Source: Paludibacteraceae bacterium
GTDB taxonomy: Bacteria > Bacteroidota > Bacteroidia > Bacteroidales > Paludibacteraceae
NCBI GenBank assembly: GCA_017647145.1
Contig: JAGCLD010000001.1
Location: 1 to 45,965 of the forward strand
Length of the DNA: 45,965 nucleotides
Direction of reading: 5' to 3'
Shown here one piece after another: positions 15,785 through 24,973 of this stretch (position 1 is the first letter of the stretch; every line of letters starts with the position of its first letter). Under the pieces are notes generated by a model. The model made no database searches, had not been told where the DNA came from, and saw only the letters and a program-made list of their open reading frames with translations. A program made the translations under genes and the position numbers.

Positions 15785-17404
15785 TTATTCAGTGAGGTTG
15801 TTTTGTAGTGTATTGATGGCATCTTCTATCATTGGGTCATCTTGTAGGAAGATGGGATAGAAGCCTTCGTCATCCAGAATATTTCGTGTGATGTATGCTT
15901 TGATGAGTCGTAATAACGCTTTCTCAGATTTTTTAATCTCCGCATCAACCGGTTTAACACCTTTACTATCTGCAAAAGCGATGAACTCTTTTAGCAGATT
16001 TTGTTGGTCAAGATGTTGTGACATCGTTTGCCATGTTTTGTATTTATTCAGCGTATCTCTGTGTTTGTCGGTATATGTATATGCAAATTGGTAGGTATAG
16101 GCATAGTTTACCACAGTGTTATAGTAGGGTGTGTTGTGAGACGTGTCTCGTGGAATAAAGTGGTCGGGCATGATACCACCACCTCCATATACAATTCTTC
16201 CTTTCTTTGTGTAGTAAGGAATCGTATCTACCAATTGTATGCTGTCTTTGCTGTAGAATTCTCCTCGATTGAATCGGTGTACGATGTCAAGCAGATAATC
16301 TTCGTTATCACCTTTTTTATATGGTTTTTGGATGCATCTTCCCGCCGGAGTGTAGTAGCGTGCCACTGTCAATCTCATAGCTGAACCATCTTGAAATGGA
16401 TATTGTTGTTGCACTAATCCTTTTCCAAATGATCGTCTTCCGATGATGATACCTCTGTCGTTGTCTTGTATTGCTCCGGTGAATATTTCGCTTGCAGAAG
16501 CAGAAAATTCGTCTTGTAAGACAACTATAGGAGTGTTTTTGAAACTTCCCTTCCCGTTGGCTTTTGCGTCTTGTCTTGGATAAGCTTTTCCTTCTGCATA
16601 TACAATCAGATCACCTTCTTCCAAGAATTCGTTGATCATACTGATGGCTTGCTCCATGTATCCACCAGAGTTTTCACGTAGGTCAATGATGTATTTGATT
16701 GCTCCTTGCGCTCTGAGTTTTGCCAGTGATGCGATGAACTCTTTGTAGGTTTTCTCTCCGAATTTGCTAATTCGTATGAAGCCAATTTCGGGTGTTATCA
16801 TGTATGCCGCATCGACGACTTTCACCGGGATATCCGTGCGTGTGATGTTGTAGTGAAGTGTTTCTTGCGTTCCATGTCGTTTCACTCCCAGTTTTACTTG
16901 TGTGCCTTTAGGTCCACGAAGTCGCTTCATCACCTTTTCGTTGTTAATTTCTTTCCCGACAAACACCGAGTCGTCCACCTCAACAATTCGGTCACCCGCC
17001 ATGAGTCCTGCGCTTTCAGAAGGTCCGCCACTAATAACAGCCACAACGTGTACAGTGTCCTCTTGAATGTTGAACTGCACTCCAATGCCACTGAAACTAC
17101 CCTCTAGTTCGCTATTGACCATTTCGAGGTCTTTAGCAGGTATATAAGACGAATGAGGGTCTAACTCTTCCAGAATGTCAATGATTACGTCTTCAGAAAG
17201 TTTATTCATATCCAGTGTGTCCACATATCCTGTGTTCACCCACCACATGAATTGCTTTATTTTTTCATCTCCCTTTACTTCCGGCATTTGTAGTTTAGAA
17301 GAGTAGGAGTCTATGAGATACTGTCTTTTCGCCAGTGCGTTTCCGATTATAACACCCACGATGATGGATATTATGGTGATGGTTGGTAAGATAAAACGTT
17401 TCAT
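15785..17404 (-). CDS. ctpA: C-terminal processing peptidase (S41 family, CtpA/Prc-like)
   Basis: 539 residues. N-terminal membrane anchor (residues 4-23), a helical domain, a PDZ domain (about 95-185; FSGIGVQF, SAGLMAGDRIVEVDD) and the S41 core. The catalytic set can be placed by spacing: Ser303 in SASASEIF, Lys328 in RSFGKGLVQ and Gln332, the same 25 and 4 residue spacing as in E. coli Prc. It acts in the periplasm, cutting C-terminal tails of envelope proteins and peptidoglycan hydrolases. A ~150-residue C-terminal domain follows. Sits between comEB (15 nt) and the YciO gene (7 nt). Confidence 0.95.
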   Translation of the reverse strand: MKRFILPTITIISIIVGVIIGNALAKRQYLIDSYSSKLQMPEVKGDEKIKQFMWWVNTGYVDTLDMNKLSEDVIIDILEELDPHSSYIPAKDLEMVNSELEGSFSGIGVQFNIQEDTVHVVAVISGGPSESAGLMAGDRIVEVDDSVFVGKEINNEKVMKRLRGPKGTQVKLGVKRHGTQETLHYNITRTDIPVKVVDAAYMITPEIGFIRISKFGEKTYKEFIASLAKLRAQGAIKYIIDLRENSGGYMEQAISMINEFLEEGDLIVYAEGKAYPRQDAKANGKGSFKNTPIVVLQDEFSASASEIFTGAIQDNDRGIIIGRRSFGKGLVQQQYPFQDGSAMRLTVARYYTPAGRCIQKPYKKGDNEDYLLDIVHRFNRGEFYSKDSIQLVDTIPYYTKKGRIVYGGGGIMPDHFIPRDTSHNTPYYNTVVNYAYTYQFAYTYTDKHRDTLNKYKTWQTMSQHLDQQNLLKEFIAFADSKGVKPVDAEIKKSEKALLRLIKAYITRNILDDEGFYPIFLQDDPMIEDAINTLQNNLTE

Positions 17405-17419
17405 AAAGAGTAAGTTATT

Positions 17420-17842
17420 TTATAGGTCTTGCAAATATATCACTTCAATTCCTGCTCTTTCTAACAGTTCCACACCATCCATGATGCGATATTTTTCTCC
17501 ATATACCACTCTTTTGATTCCGGCCTGAATGATGAGTTTTGCACATTCAATACATGGAGAAGCGGTGACATAGAGCGTTGCTCCGTCGCTACTATTGTGT
17601 GAGCGCGCTATCTTAGTGATGGCATTAGCCTCTGCATGTAAAACATAAGGCTTAGACACATTGTTCTCGTCTTCGCAACAATTTTCAAATCCCGATGGTG
17701 TGCCATTATATCCATCGGAAATAATCATTTTGTTTTTTACCAATAGTGCTCCCACCTTCCTTCTTTCGCAATATGAGTTTTCTGCCCATATTCTTGCCAT
17801 GCGCATGTAGCGATGGTCCAATAAGAATTGTTTCTCTTCCAT
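17420..17842 (-). CDS. comEB: Deoxycytidylate deaminase family protein (ComEB-like)
   Basis: 140 residues. Zinc-dependent deaminase: H69-A-E71 in VLHAEANAITK and P96-C97-IE-C100, giving the His/Cys/Cys zinc site and the proton-shuttle Glu. The YNGTPSGFENC segment is typical of dCMP deaminases; another Cys-rich segment (CCED, residues 55-58) fits the extra metal site of that group. Converts dCMP to dUMP for thymidylate synthesis. Lies 5 nt after mpl and 15 nt before ctpA, an arrangement with no obvious metabolic link. Confidence 0.92.
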   Translation of the reverse strand: MEEKQFLLDHRYMRMARIWAENSYCERRKVGALLVKNKMIISDGYNGTPSGFENCCEDENNVSKPYVLHAEANAITKIARSHNSSDGATLYVTASPCIECAKLIIQAGIKRVVYGEKYRIMDGVELLERAGIEVIYLQDL

Positions 17843-17847
17843 TTGCC

Positions 17848-19215
17848 TTATTTGTTCAAAAGTTCGTTGGTAAAATCTTTGATGTTCACTCCGGAGAAGT
17901 TTCCTGAGCTCATCATAAGCAGAACGCAGTTATCGTAATTGCGATTTTTTAATTCAGCTTGCAGTAATTCAGAATCTGTGAACACTTTAACTTTGTCGCA
18001 CTCAAATGCGTTTTTGACATCTTCCGGTTTGATTTCTTGGAGTCGTTTGTGCTCAATCACTTTCGGGTTGTAGTAAACATAAGCCACATCCGCTTCATCC
18101 ATGCAGTGGGCATATTGTGGTAGAAAGTCGGCTCTGAGGCTACTGAATGTGTGTAGTTCCATGCATGCGATGACTTCTTTCTCTTTGTATTGTTCTTTCA
18201 CGGCATGTATGGTAGCTTTAAGTTTAGAAGGAGAGTGTGCAAAATCTTTGTAAGCAACAGAAGTTGCTGTTTCTGCTACTCTTTCTAATCTATTGGTTGC
18301 TCCTGTGAATTGTGAGATAGCCTTATAGAACTTTTCGTCACTGATTCCAAGCGTGTGACATACAATGCGCGCTGCATTCAGATTTTGCAAGTTGTGTTCT
18401 CCGAATATTTTCAGCGGAATATATTCCTGTTTGTGCTTAATGTAAGTGATTCCATTTTCCACCTTATGTTCCGGTGTGTTATAAGGGGTAGTCACTATGT
18501 CTTTTCTTGCGGAGTCATTGATTTTGTTGAGGTTTTCATCGCCATCAAAATAGATTAATCTTCCTTGCGGTTCGATCAGGTCTGTGAATGTTTTGAACTG
18601 CGATACATAGTTTTCAAAGGTTGGGAACACGTTGATATGGTCCCATGCTATACCTGTCAATACAGCAATATGTGGCTTGTATAGGTGGAACTTGGGTCGT
18701 GGGTCGATAGGCGATGCCAGATATTCATCTCCTTCAAATACGGCAATTCTTGCTGTTGGAGATAGGTGTACCATGTTTTCAAATCCTTCAATTTGTGCTC
18801 CTACCATGTAGTTAGTTTCAATGCCCAGTTGGTTGAGTACAAACAGAATCATTGCTGTGGTAGTTGTTTTTCCATGACTACCACCGATGACTACTCTTGT
18901 TTTGCTTCGTGTACATTCATAGAGATATTCCGGGAAAGAATAGATTTTTAATCCTAATTCTTTGGCACGTATCAATTCCGGATTATCTTTTGTGGCATGC
19001 ATTCCGACGATTACCGCATGTAGGTCGGGTGTGATTTTTTCGGGGTCCCATCCTTCTTTTTCCGGTAAGAGTCCTTTAGCCGCGAGTCTAGAACGTGAAG
19101 GTTCGAAGAATTCGTCATCCGAACCGGTGACTTGATAAATCGGATTGGCATTCATTGCCAAAGCAAGGTTGTGCATTGCAGCTCCTCCCATTGCTATGAA
19201 ATGTATCTTACGCAT
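17848..19215 (-). CDS. mpl: UDP-N-acetylmuramate:L-alanyl-gamma-D-glutamyl-meso-DAP ligase (Mpl)
   Basis: 455 residues from ATG 19215 (MRKIHFIAMGGAAMHN); the upstream frame overlaps sufD and is rejected. Mur-ligase layout: N-terminal UDP-binding segment, ATP loop GGSHGKTTTT (111-120), central EGDEYLASPIDPRPKFHLY and a C-terminal domain. The IAMGGAAMHNLA start and DPRPKFH segment are typical of Mpl rather than MurC. It reattaches recycled tripeptide to UDP-MurNAc, agreeing with the meso-DAP-type MurE at 39.2 kb. Starts 8 nt after sufD. Confidence 0.92.
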   Translation of the reverse strand: MRKIHFIAMGGAAMHNLALAMNANPIYQVTGSDDEFFEPSRSRLAAKGLLPEKEGWDPEKITPDLHAVIVGMHATKDNPELIRAKELGLKIYSFPEYLYECTRSKTRVVIGGSHGKTTTTAMILFVLNQLGIETNYMVGAQIEGFENMVHLSPTARIAVFEGDEYLASPIDPRPKFHLYKPHIAVLTGIAWDHINVFPTFENYVSQFKTFTDLIEPQGRLIYFDGDENLNKINDSARKDIVTTPYNTPEHKVENGITYIKHKQEYIPLKIFGEHNLQNLNAARIVCHTLGISDEKFYKAISQFTGATNRLERVAETATSVAYKDFAHSPSKLKATIHAVKEQYKEKEVIACMELHTFSSLRADFLPQYAHCMDEADVAYVYYNPKVIEHKRLQEIKPEDVKNAFECDKVKVFTDSELLQAELKNRNYDNCVLLMMSSGNFSGVNIKDFTNELLNK

Positions 19216-19223
19216 AATAGTAC

Positions 19224-20555
19224 TTAGTGACAAGCTTTGCAAGTTTGACATTTATTTTCTTCCCCTCTGAGTCGTTTATCGACGAGTAGTCTGATTTTAT
19301 CTTGTAGAGAGGATATATGTATGTTATCGATTACATCATTTACGAAGGCAGTCATCAATAAGAGTTTTGCTTCTTTTTGTGCGATACCTCTTTGCTGCAT
19401 GTAGAATAATGCTTGTTCGTCGAGTTGTCCGGTAGTGGCACCGTGTGAACATTTCACATCGTCCGCATAGATTTCCAGTTGGGGTTGTGTGTGAATATGT
19501 GCGGTTTCAGTGAGCAGAATGTTTCTGTTGGTTTGGTTTGCCGCTGTTTTTTGTGCATCCGGCATCACTTTAAGCATTCCGTTAAACACACCTGTAGATT
19601 GTTCGTTCAGGATATATTTAAATAGTTCGTTGCTGTTGCAATCAGACTCTTTGTGAACGATGCGTGTGGTGTTGTCTATCGTTTGGTGCCCATCTCCGAT
19701 GACCATTCCACACAAGTTGGTGTTGCACCCTTTGCCCATTAGGTTGATATCAATGTTGTTGCGCGTTGTGCCGTTGTGCAGTGTGATGATGTTTCCCAGG
19801 AATGAAGAATCCTTTTCCTGATTCACCATGAGTGCACACACATTGGTGTTGTTTTTACCGGTGCTTTCCAGCTTGTAGTGTTCATATTGAGCACCCTCTT
19901 GAACGAATACTTCGGTCACTCGGTTGCTGAAATATTGTTTAGAACCAGTAATATGGTCACACACCACCAATTGAGCTTTAGCGTTTTTTCCTACCACAAT
20001 AAGGTTGTGGCTATTTGCCATGAAGTCGATGGGCGCATTCATCAGATTGACTAGTTGTATGGGTCTTTCCATTTGTACATTGTCCGGTACGTAGAGGAAC
20101 AAGCCATCCTGTGCAAACGCGCCATTAAACAATGCGAAAGCATCATCAGAACCCTTTGTGAGTTGTGTGAGGTAGGCTTTGACAATGTCGGGATATTGTT
20201 GCGTGGCTTTTCTAAGGCTGCATAGTATGACTCCTTCCGGCAGTTCACTCTCTTGTGTGCTAACGAAGGTGTCGTTGATGACAAAGCACAGGTGAGATTG
20301 TATGCCCGGCACAGCACACTGAAACGGCACGTTTCCTTGCGTCATGTTGATTTGCTTGAGGTTGAGTCCGTAGTCGATAGCCAGTTGCTTGTTGAGGTCG
20401 CAATGTCTATACAATTCAGTCTGTGTGTTAGGGAAACCCGTTTTGCGCCAGCGTTGAAAGAAGTCCTCTCTGTGTTCATTGAGCAAGTCATCCCCATGCT
20501 TACAGATGTCTTCCTTGTGGTTTTCGTATAGTTCGATGTAGTTTTGTTCGTTCAT
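19224..20555 (-). CDS. sufD: Fe-S cluster assembly protein SufD
   Basis: 443 residues of the SufB/SufD beta-helix family. The N-terminal helical part contains RKTGFPNTQTELYRH; the C-terminal half has IVHKESDCNSNELFKYIL, then HTQPQLEIYADDVKCSHGATTGQLDEQALFYMQQRGI spread over ~370-405, the SufD hallmark. It forms the SufBC2D scaffold. sufC is immediately upstream (21 nt); neither sufB nor sufS is beside the pair. Confidence 0.96.
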   Translation of the reverse strand: MNEQNYIELYENHKEDICKHGDDLLNEHREDFFQRWRKTGFPNTQTELYRHCDLNKQLAIDYGLNLKQINMTQGNVPFQCAVPGIQSHLCFVINDTFVSTQESELPEGVILCSLRKATQQYPDIVKAYLTQLTKGSDDAFALFNGAFAQDGLFLYVPDNVQMERPIQLVNLMNAPIDFMANSHNLIVVGKNAKAQLVVCDHITGSKQYFSNRVTEVFVQEGAQYEHYKLESTGKNNTNVCALMVNQEKDSSFLGNIITLHNGTTRNNIDINLMGKGCNTNLCGMVIGDGHQTIDNTTRIVHKESDCNSNELFKYILNEQSTGVFNGMLKVMPDAQKTAANQTNRNILLTETAHIHTQPQLEIYADDVKCSHGATTGQLDEQALFYMQQRGIAQKEAKLLLMTAFVNDVIDNIHISSLQDKIRLLVDKRLRGEENKCQTCKACH

Positions 20556-20576
20556 GCTACTTGTGTAAAGGCTGTT

Positions 20577-21323
20577 TTAGAATTGTTTTTTAATCCAGTC
20601 ATATCCTTTTTCTTCCAGTTCCAAAGCTAATTCTTTTGGTCCGGTTTTCACAATTCTTCCGTCGTAGAGAATGTGTACAAAGTCGGGCACGATGTAGTCA
20701 AGCAGTCGTTGGTAGTGTGTAATCACCATGCTTGCGTTGTCTTTTGTTTTGAGTTTATTCACGCCATTGGCTACGATTCTCAATGCATCGATATCCAGTC
20801 CGGAGTCAGTTTCGTCCAAGATGGATAGCTGTGGTTCGAGCATAGCCATTTGGAATATTTCGTTACGTTTTTTTTCTCCACCCGAGAATCCTTCGTTCAC
20901 TGAGCGATTGGTCAGTTTGTTATCCATTTCCACCAATTCTTTTTTCTCTCTCATGAGTCGCAAGAAATCAGAAGCGGAGAGTTGTGGCAGGTTCATGTGA
21001 GCTCTTTTTTCATTCACGGCCGTTCTCATGAAGTTAACCATGCTTACACCCGGTATTTCCACGGGGTATTGAAAACTCAAGAATATACCTTCTCTGGCTC
21101 TTACTTCCGGTGACATTTCAAGTAGATTTTTTCCGTTAAACCACACTTCCCCTTCTGTGACTTGATAGGCAGGGTGTCCTGTCAGGACAGAAGACAAGGT
21201 TGATTTTCCGGCACCGTTGGGACCCATGATGGCATGTACTTCCCCTTTGTTTATGTTGAGGTTTACACCTTTAAGAATTTCTTTACCGTTGATTGTTGCA
21301 TGTAGGTTTTTGATTTCGAGCAT
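20577..21323 (-). CDS. sufC: Fe-S cluster assembly ATPase SufC
   Basis: 248 residues from the second of two adjacent ATGs (21326 is the other). ABC ATPase: Walker [12 protein letters not shown], signature GFSGGEKKR, Walker [13 protein letters not shown], in which Asp-Glu-Thr is typical of SufC. The H-loop is in [12 protein letters not shown]. Drives the SufBCD scaffold. Located 16 nt after nrnA and 21 nt before sufD. Confidence 0.97.
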   Translation of the reverse strand: MLEIKNLHATINGKEILKGVNLNINKGEVHAIMGPNGAGKSTLSSVLTGHPAYQVTEGEVWFNGKNLLEMSPEVRAREGIFLSFQYPVEIPGVSMVNFMRTAVNEKRAHMNLPQLSASDFLRLMREKKELVEMDNKLTNRSVNEGFSGGEKKRNEIFQMAMLEPQLSILDETDSGLDIDALRIVANGVNKLKTKDNASMVITHYQRLLDYIVPDFVHILYDGRIVKTGPKELALELEEKGYDWIKKQF

Positions 21324-21341
21324 CATATCTTTGTTTTGTTT

Positions 21342-22382
21342 TTATATAATCTTGTCTTTATGTTTTTCAAAATAATCTGGAAGAGCCTCTTCAAACAATC
21401 GGATGGCCTCTTCTAAGGAAGTGTAGCTCTCACCTCCTGACGCATTCAGGTGTCCGCCCCCATTAAATAATTGTACTGCCAATTCGTTGCATGGGAATTC
21501 ACCTTGTGAGCGCAGGGATATTTTAATTTTGTCTTTATCCTCTCTCATCATCACTGAGAACTGTATGCCCTTAATGGAAAGAGGGAGATTAACCAATCCT
21601 TCTGCATCACCGGATTGGAAGTTGAAAGGATAGAGCTCTTGTCCGGAGAGTGTGATGAGTGCTGTGTGAAATTGTGGGAATGTCTTCATTTTTTTATATA
21701 GAGCGTAGCCCATTAGTTTCATTCTTCCTTCGGAGTAGTGGTTGAAGACATTTTGATAGATTAGGTCTTTGTTCACTCCCTTTTTAAGTAGTTCAGTAAT
21801 GATGGTGTATATTTCCGGTTGATTAGAATTGTAGGAGAAATTTCCGGTGTCGGTCATCATGCCGGTATATATACATTCAGCACATTGGAGGTTAATGTCG
21901 CTAAAGTGTCCCATTCGGCAAATCAGTCGGAATACTAATTCGCTTGTTGAACTGATGTGTGGATAGGAAATCACTACTTGTGCGAGGTCAGAAGGGAACA
22001 AGTGGTGGTCAATCATCAGTTTTTTAGCCTTTGAGGCAATGAGCTTGTCGCCCATTTTACCTGTTCTGGAAGGAGTGTTGAAGTCCAAACATACAATGAG
22101 GTCTGTGTTGTTGATGATTAAGTCGGCTTCTTCGCTTTTTTCTTCGTAGTTGATGATGTTGACTGCTCCCGGCATCCACTTCAGGAAGTCAGGGAAATCA
22201 TTGGGTGTGATAACAGCAACCGTTTCTTTCCCAATTGTTTTGAGTAGGTGATATAATCCGAGTGAAGACCCGAGTGCGTCTCCGTCCGGTCCGATATGTG
22301 TTACGATAGCGATGGAATGAGCTTCATAGAGCAGTTCCTTAGCTTTGTTAATTTCTTCTTTTGCTATGACTTCTGTAATCAT
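21342..22382 (-). CDS. DHH-family phosphoesterase (NrnA-like, nanoRNA/pAp phosphatase)
   Basis: 346 residues. DHH motif set: THIGPDGDALGSS (28-40), D100 in VCLDFN, DHH at 125-127, and the DHHA1 end GGGHLNASGGE. These ligate two Mn ions. NrnA degrades short RNA oligonucleotides and 3'-phosphoadenosine phosphate. First gene of the operon that continues into sufC-sufD-mpl-comEB-ctpA-yciO; its promoter sits in a dispersed repeat (22454-22485). Confidence 0.93.
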   Translation of the reverse strand: MITEVIAKEEINKAKELLYEAHSIAIVTHIGPDGDALGSSLGLYHLLKTIGKETVAVITPNDFPDFLKWMPGAVNIINYEEKSEEADLIINNTDLIVCLDFNTPSRTGKMGDKLIASKAKKLMIDHHLFPSDLAQVVISYPHISSTSELVFRLICRMGHFSDINLQCAECIYTGMMTDTGNFSYNSNQPEIYTIITELLKKGVNKDLIYQNVFNHYSEGRMKLMGYALYKKMKTFPQFHTALITLSGQELYPFNFQSGDAEGLVNLPLSIKGIQFSVMMREDKDKIKISLRSQGEFPCNELAVQLFNGGGHLNASGGESYTSLEEAIRLFEEALPDYFEKHKDKII

Positions 22383-22453
22383 TTCAGCTTAGTTAAAATA
22401 ATCTATCTTATGCATGGAAGGTCCTGTTGTAAGTGTGCTTCCGATTAACTTAG

Positions 22454-22485
22454 CAAAGATAGTGCAAACCGAATGTAGAACAAAA
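22454..22485 (-). promoter_or_regulatory. Promoter of the nrnA-suf-mpl-ctpA operon
   Basis: Minus strand TTTTG (ending 22481), 19-nt spacer and TATCTTTG (22461-22454): full consensus. Inside dispersed repeat copy B. Leader to nrnA is about 65 nt. Confidence 0.8.
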
Positions 22486-22632
22486 TAAAATTCATTTTAT
22501 TTTTTATACTGAGGTGCAGCCTATCTTGGCCGCAGGCAAAGATAGTGCAAACACAAGGTGAGCGAAATGCCTCATTTTTTTGATTATTCCGAACCGCAGC
22601 CTATCTTGGCCGCAGGCAAGGATAGTGCAAAC
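22454..22632. repeat. Dispersed promoter-bearing repeat, copy B, with two tandem tail units
   Basis: 22454-22519 aligns with copies A and C. It is followed by a 37-nt hairpin-forming unit (22516-22552) repeated almost perfectly (36 of 37) at 22596-22632. Each tail unit is CTATCTTGGCC-GCA-GGCAA(A/G)GATAG, an 11-bp stem with one mismatch and a 3-nt loop, and each also supplies another -7-like box on the minus strand (TATCTTTG, then TATCCTTG). Confidence 0.85.
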
Positions 22633-22784
22633 CTCACACCGATTGAAGACGGTCTCATCCGGCGTGTGTCTTTTGTTGGTTGTGTGTGCAGCATTGATGA
22701 ATGATAAAAAAAGAGTTGTGTGTATTGCCAATCAACGAAATAATACTATCTTCGCAGGGGAGATAACCTACAAAACTAATCGTT

Positions 22785-24446
22785 ATGAAAGAGCGTACTA
22801 TTACCATTTTTTGTAAAAATACACAAGACTATCACGAGTTTCCAATAGGGAGTTCACTTCTTGAGATTTATCAAGCCCTTAACATTAGTTTGCCTTATCC
22901 TGTGGTGGCGGCCCGAGTGAATTACAAGGCAGAGGGACTGAATTTTTATATTTATAAACCCAAAGATATTGAGTTTATTGATGCGAGTTGTCCTTCGGGT
23001 ATGCGTTGTTATGTGCGTACCTTGTGCATGGTGCTTTCCCGGGCGATTCATGACATATATCCCGATGCTGTGTTGCGTATTCAGCATTCTGTGTCTAAGG
23101 GTTACTATTGTACTATTGAGAACTTGGGCAGAGAGTTAGATGAGGCGGTTATCTCTTTCATCAAACAGCGTATGCAGGAGCTGATTGCTGCTGACAAGCC
23201 AATAGTTTGTGAAGAAAAGCAGACTAAGGTGGTGAAGGAATTGTTCAAGTCAAGGACCGACGGGGAAACAACACTTTTTGACACATTGGGTAATCCCTAT
23301 TGTCGCTATTTCCGCATGGATGATTACATTGATTACTACAATGGTGTCTTGATGCCTTCCACCGGCTATATCACTGTTTACGACCTGAAGCTCTATCATG
23401 ACGGCATGTTGCTCTGTGTTCCCGACCGAAGGCATCCTGACCGGCTGAGTGAATTTGTGGAGCAAGACAAGATGTTTGAGACCTTTAATGAGTATGTGAA
23501 TTGGAACAGACTCATGGGGGTGAGCAATGTGGGAGAACTGAATATTGCCTGCCGACAAAATCAAGCATTTAATATGATTAAGTTGTCAGAAGCGCTACAA
23601 GAAAAGAAGGTGGGGCAAATTGCCGACATGATTACCACACGCAAGCCAAAGTTTGTGTTGGTATCCGGTCCGTCTTCATCAGGCAAAACAACATTCAGCA
23701 AGCGCTTGTCGATTCAGTTGATGGTCAATGGATTAGACCCTGTGATTATCTCTATGGATAATTACTTTGTTAATCGTGAAGACACTCCGCGCGATGAGAA
23801 TGGCGACTGGGACTTTGAGCATATTGACGCTATTGACCATGCACTCTTCAATCAGCAACTCCAAGACATGCTCGAAGGCAAGGAAGTGGCATTACCTTCC
23901 TTTAATTTTGAAGACGGAAAACGCTATTACAAAGGCAATACATTGCAACTGAAGCCTGACAGTGTGATTATCTTGGAGGGCATTCACGCGTTGAATCCCA
24001 CCTTAATTCCGAATATACCTCGTGAAGCAGTATTTAAGATCTATGTGTCAGCTTTGACCACTATCAATATCGATAACCACAATTGGATACCCACTACCGA
24101 CACTCGTTTGTTGAGGCGTATTATCCGTGATTATCGTTTCCGTAACTATTCAGCACGTGAGACCATTGCTCGTGCACCGAGTGTGAGACGTGGTGAGGAG
24201 CGCTGGATTTTCCCTTATCAAGAAAATGCTGATGTGATGTTTAATTCAGCTTTGTTGTTTGAGCTGGCTGTCTTGAAGCGTCATGCCGAGCCCATTTTGG
24301 CTGAGGTGCCTAAGTTTTGTGAAGAATACACAGAGGCTCATCGTCTGATTAAGTTTTTAAACTATTTCGTGTCTATCTCCGAGAGAGAGATTCCTCCCAC
24401 TTCCATGTTGCGCGAATTTATTGGTGGTAGTAGTTTTAGATATTAA
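22785..24446 (+). CDS. Nucleoside (uridine-type) kinase with N-terminal TGS-like and ThrRS-like domains
   Basis: 553 residues. Residues 1-65 resemble a TGS domain, 70-270 resemble the second additional domain of threonyl-tRNA synthetase (HSVSKGYYCTIE), and 288-480 form a P-loop kinase of the uridine kinase/phosphoribulokinase family: Walker A GPSSSGKT (295-302), then ISMDNYFVNREDTPRD and ILEGIHALNP. The family is widespread and annotated as nucleoside kinase; the substrate is unproved. Divergent from nrnA with about 400 nt between, and a weak -7 (TATCTTCG) about 40 nt upstream. Confidence 0.9.
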   Translation: MKERTITIFCKNTQDYHEFPIGSSLLEIYQALNISLPYPVVAARVNYKAEGLNFYIYKPKDIEFIDASCPSGMRCYVRTLCMVLSRAIHDIYPDAVLRIQHSVSKGYYCTIENLGRELDEAVISFIKQRMQELIAADKPIVCEEKQTKVVKELFKSRTDGETTLFDTLGNPYCRYFRMDDYIDYYNGVLMPSTGYITVYDLKLYHDGMLLCVPDRRHPDRLSEFVEQDKMFETFNEYVNWNRLMGVSNVGELNIACRQNQAFNMIKLSEALQEKKVGQIADMITTRKPKFVLVSGPSSSGKTTFSKRLSIQLMVNGLDPVIISMDNYFVNREDTPRDENGDWDFEHIDAIDHALFNQQLQDMLEGKEVALPSFNFEDGKRYYKGNTLQLKPDSVIILEGIHALNPTLIPNIPREAVFKIYVSALTTINIDNHNWIPTTDTRLLRRIIRDYRFRNYSARETIARAPSVRRGEERWIFPYQENADVMFNSALLFELAVLKRHAEPILAEVPKFCEEYTEAHRLIKFLNYFVSISEREIPPTSMLREFIGGSSFRY

Positions 24447-24477
24447 GGCGTGAAATTTATTAAAACTGGAATAAATC

Positions 24478-24864
24478 ATGAATGTAATAGGAAATATAAT
24501 TTGGTTTTTCTTAGGTGGCTTTGCTATTGCCCTCCTATATTGGTTGCTTGCTTTGCTTTTTTGTCTCACCATAGTGGGCATCCCTTTTGGACTCCAACTA
24601 TTCAAGATCGGTAGTTTTGTCTTGTTCCCCTTTGGTCGTGATTTGGTGGAAGGAGTTAATGCTGAGGGATGTCTGAACACCTTGTTCAACGTCTTATGGA
24701 TTGTGCTTGGCTGGTGGGAAATTGCCCTTTCTCACTTCATCTGTGGAGCTGTATTCTGTTGCTCCATAGTGGGAATTCCCTTTGGATTACAACACTTTAA
24801 GATAGCACTGAAGACACTCTTGCCTTTTGGAAAACAGATTGTTCTAATCAGACAAGCCATCTAG
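24478..24864 (+). CDS. YccF-domain (DUF307) inner-membrane protein
   Basis: 128 residues with two YccF repeats: each has a hydrophobic helix followed by TIVGIPFGLQLFKIG (first) or SIVGIPFGLQHFKIA (second), then an LPFG/FPFG turn. Four transmembrane segments are likely. Function unknown. It starts 31 nt after the kinase gene and is probably co-transcribed. Confidence 0.9.
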   Translation: MNVIGNIIWFFLGGFAIALLYWLLALLFCLTIVGIPFGLQLFKIGSFVLFPFGRDLVEGVNAEGCLNTLFNVLWIVLGWWEIALSHFICGAVFCCSIVGIPFGLQHFKIALKTLLPFGKQIVLIRQAI

Positions 24865-24942
24865 GAGTAAAAGTCACTAAAAAGTCATCAAAAGGTCACC
24901 TTATTGGTGGGTTATTTTAGTTTCCGTTTATGTGTGGTCTAT

Positions 24943-24950
24943 TATCTTTG
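24943..24950 (+). promoter_or_regulatory. -7 box of the gene at 24974
   Basis: TATCTTTG, exact -7 consensus, 23 nt before the ATG at 24974. The -33 is weak. It lies inside the longer reading frame that opens at 24932 and so argues for the downstream start. Confidence 0.5.
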
Positions 24951-24973
24951 CCATCAAATTAATATTACGCATT

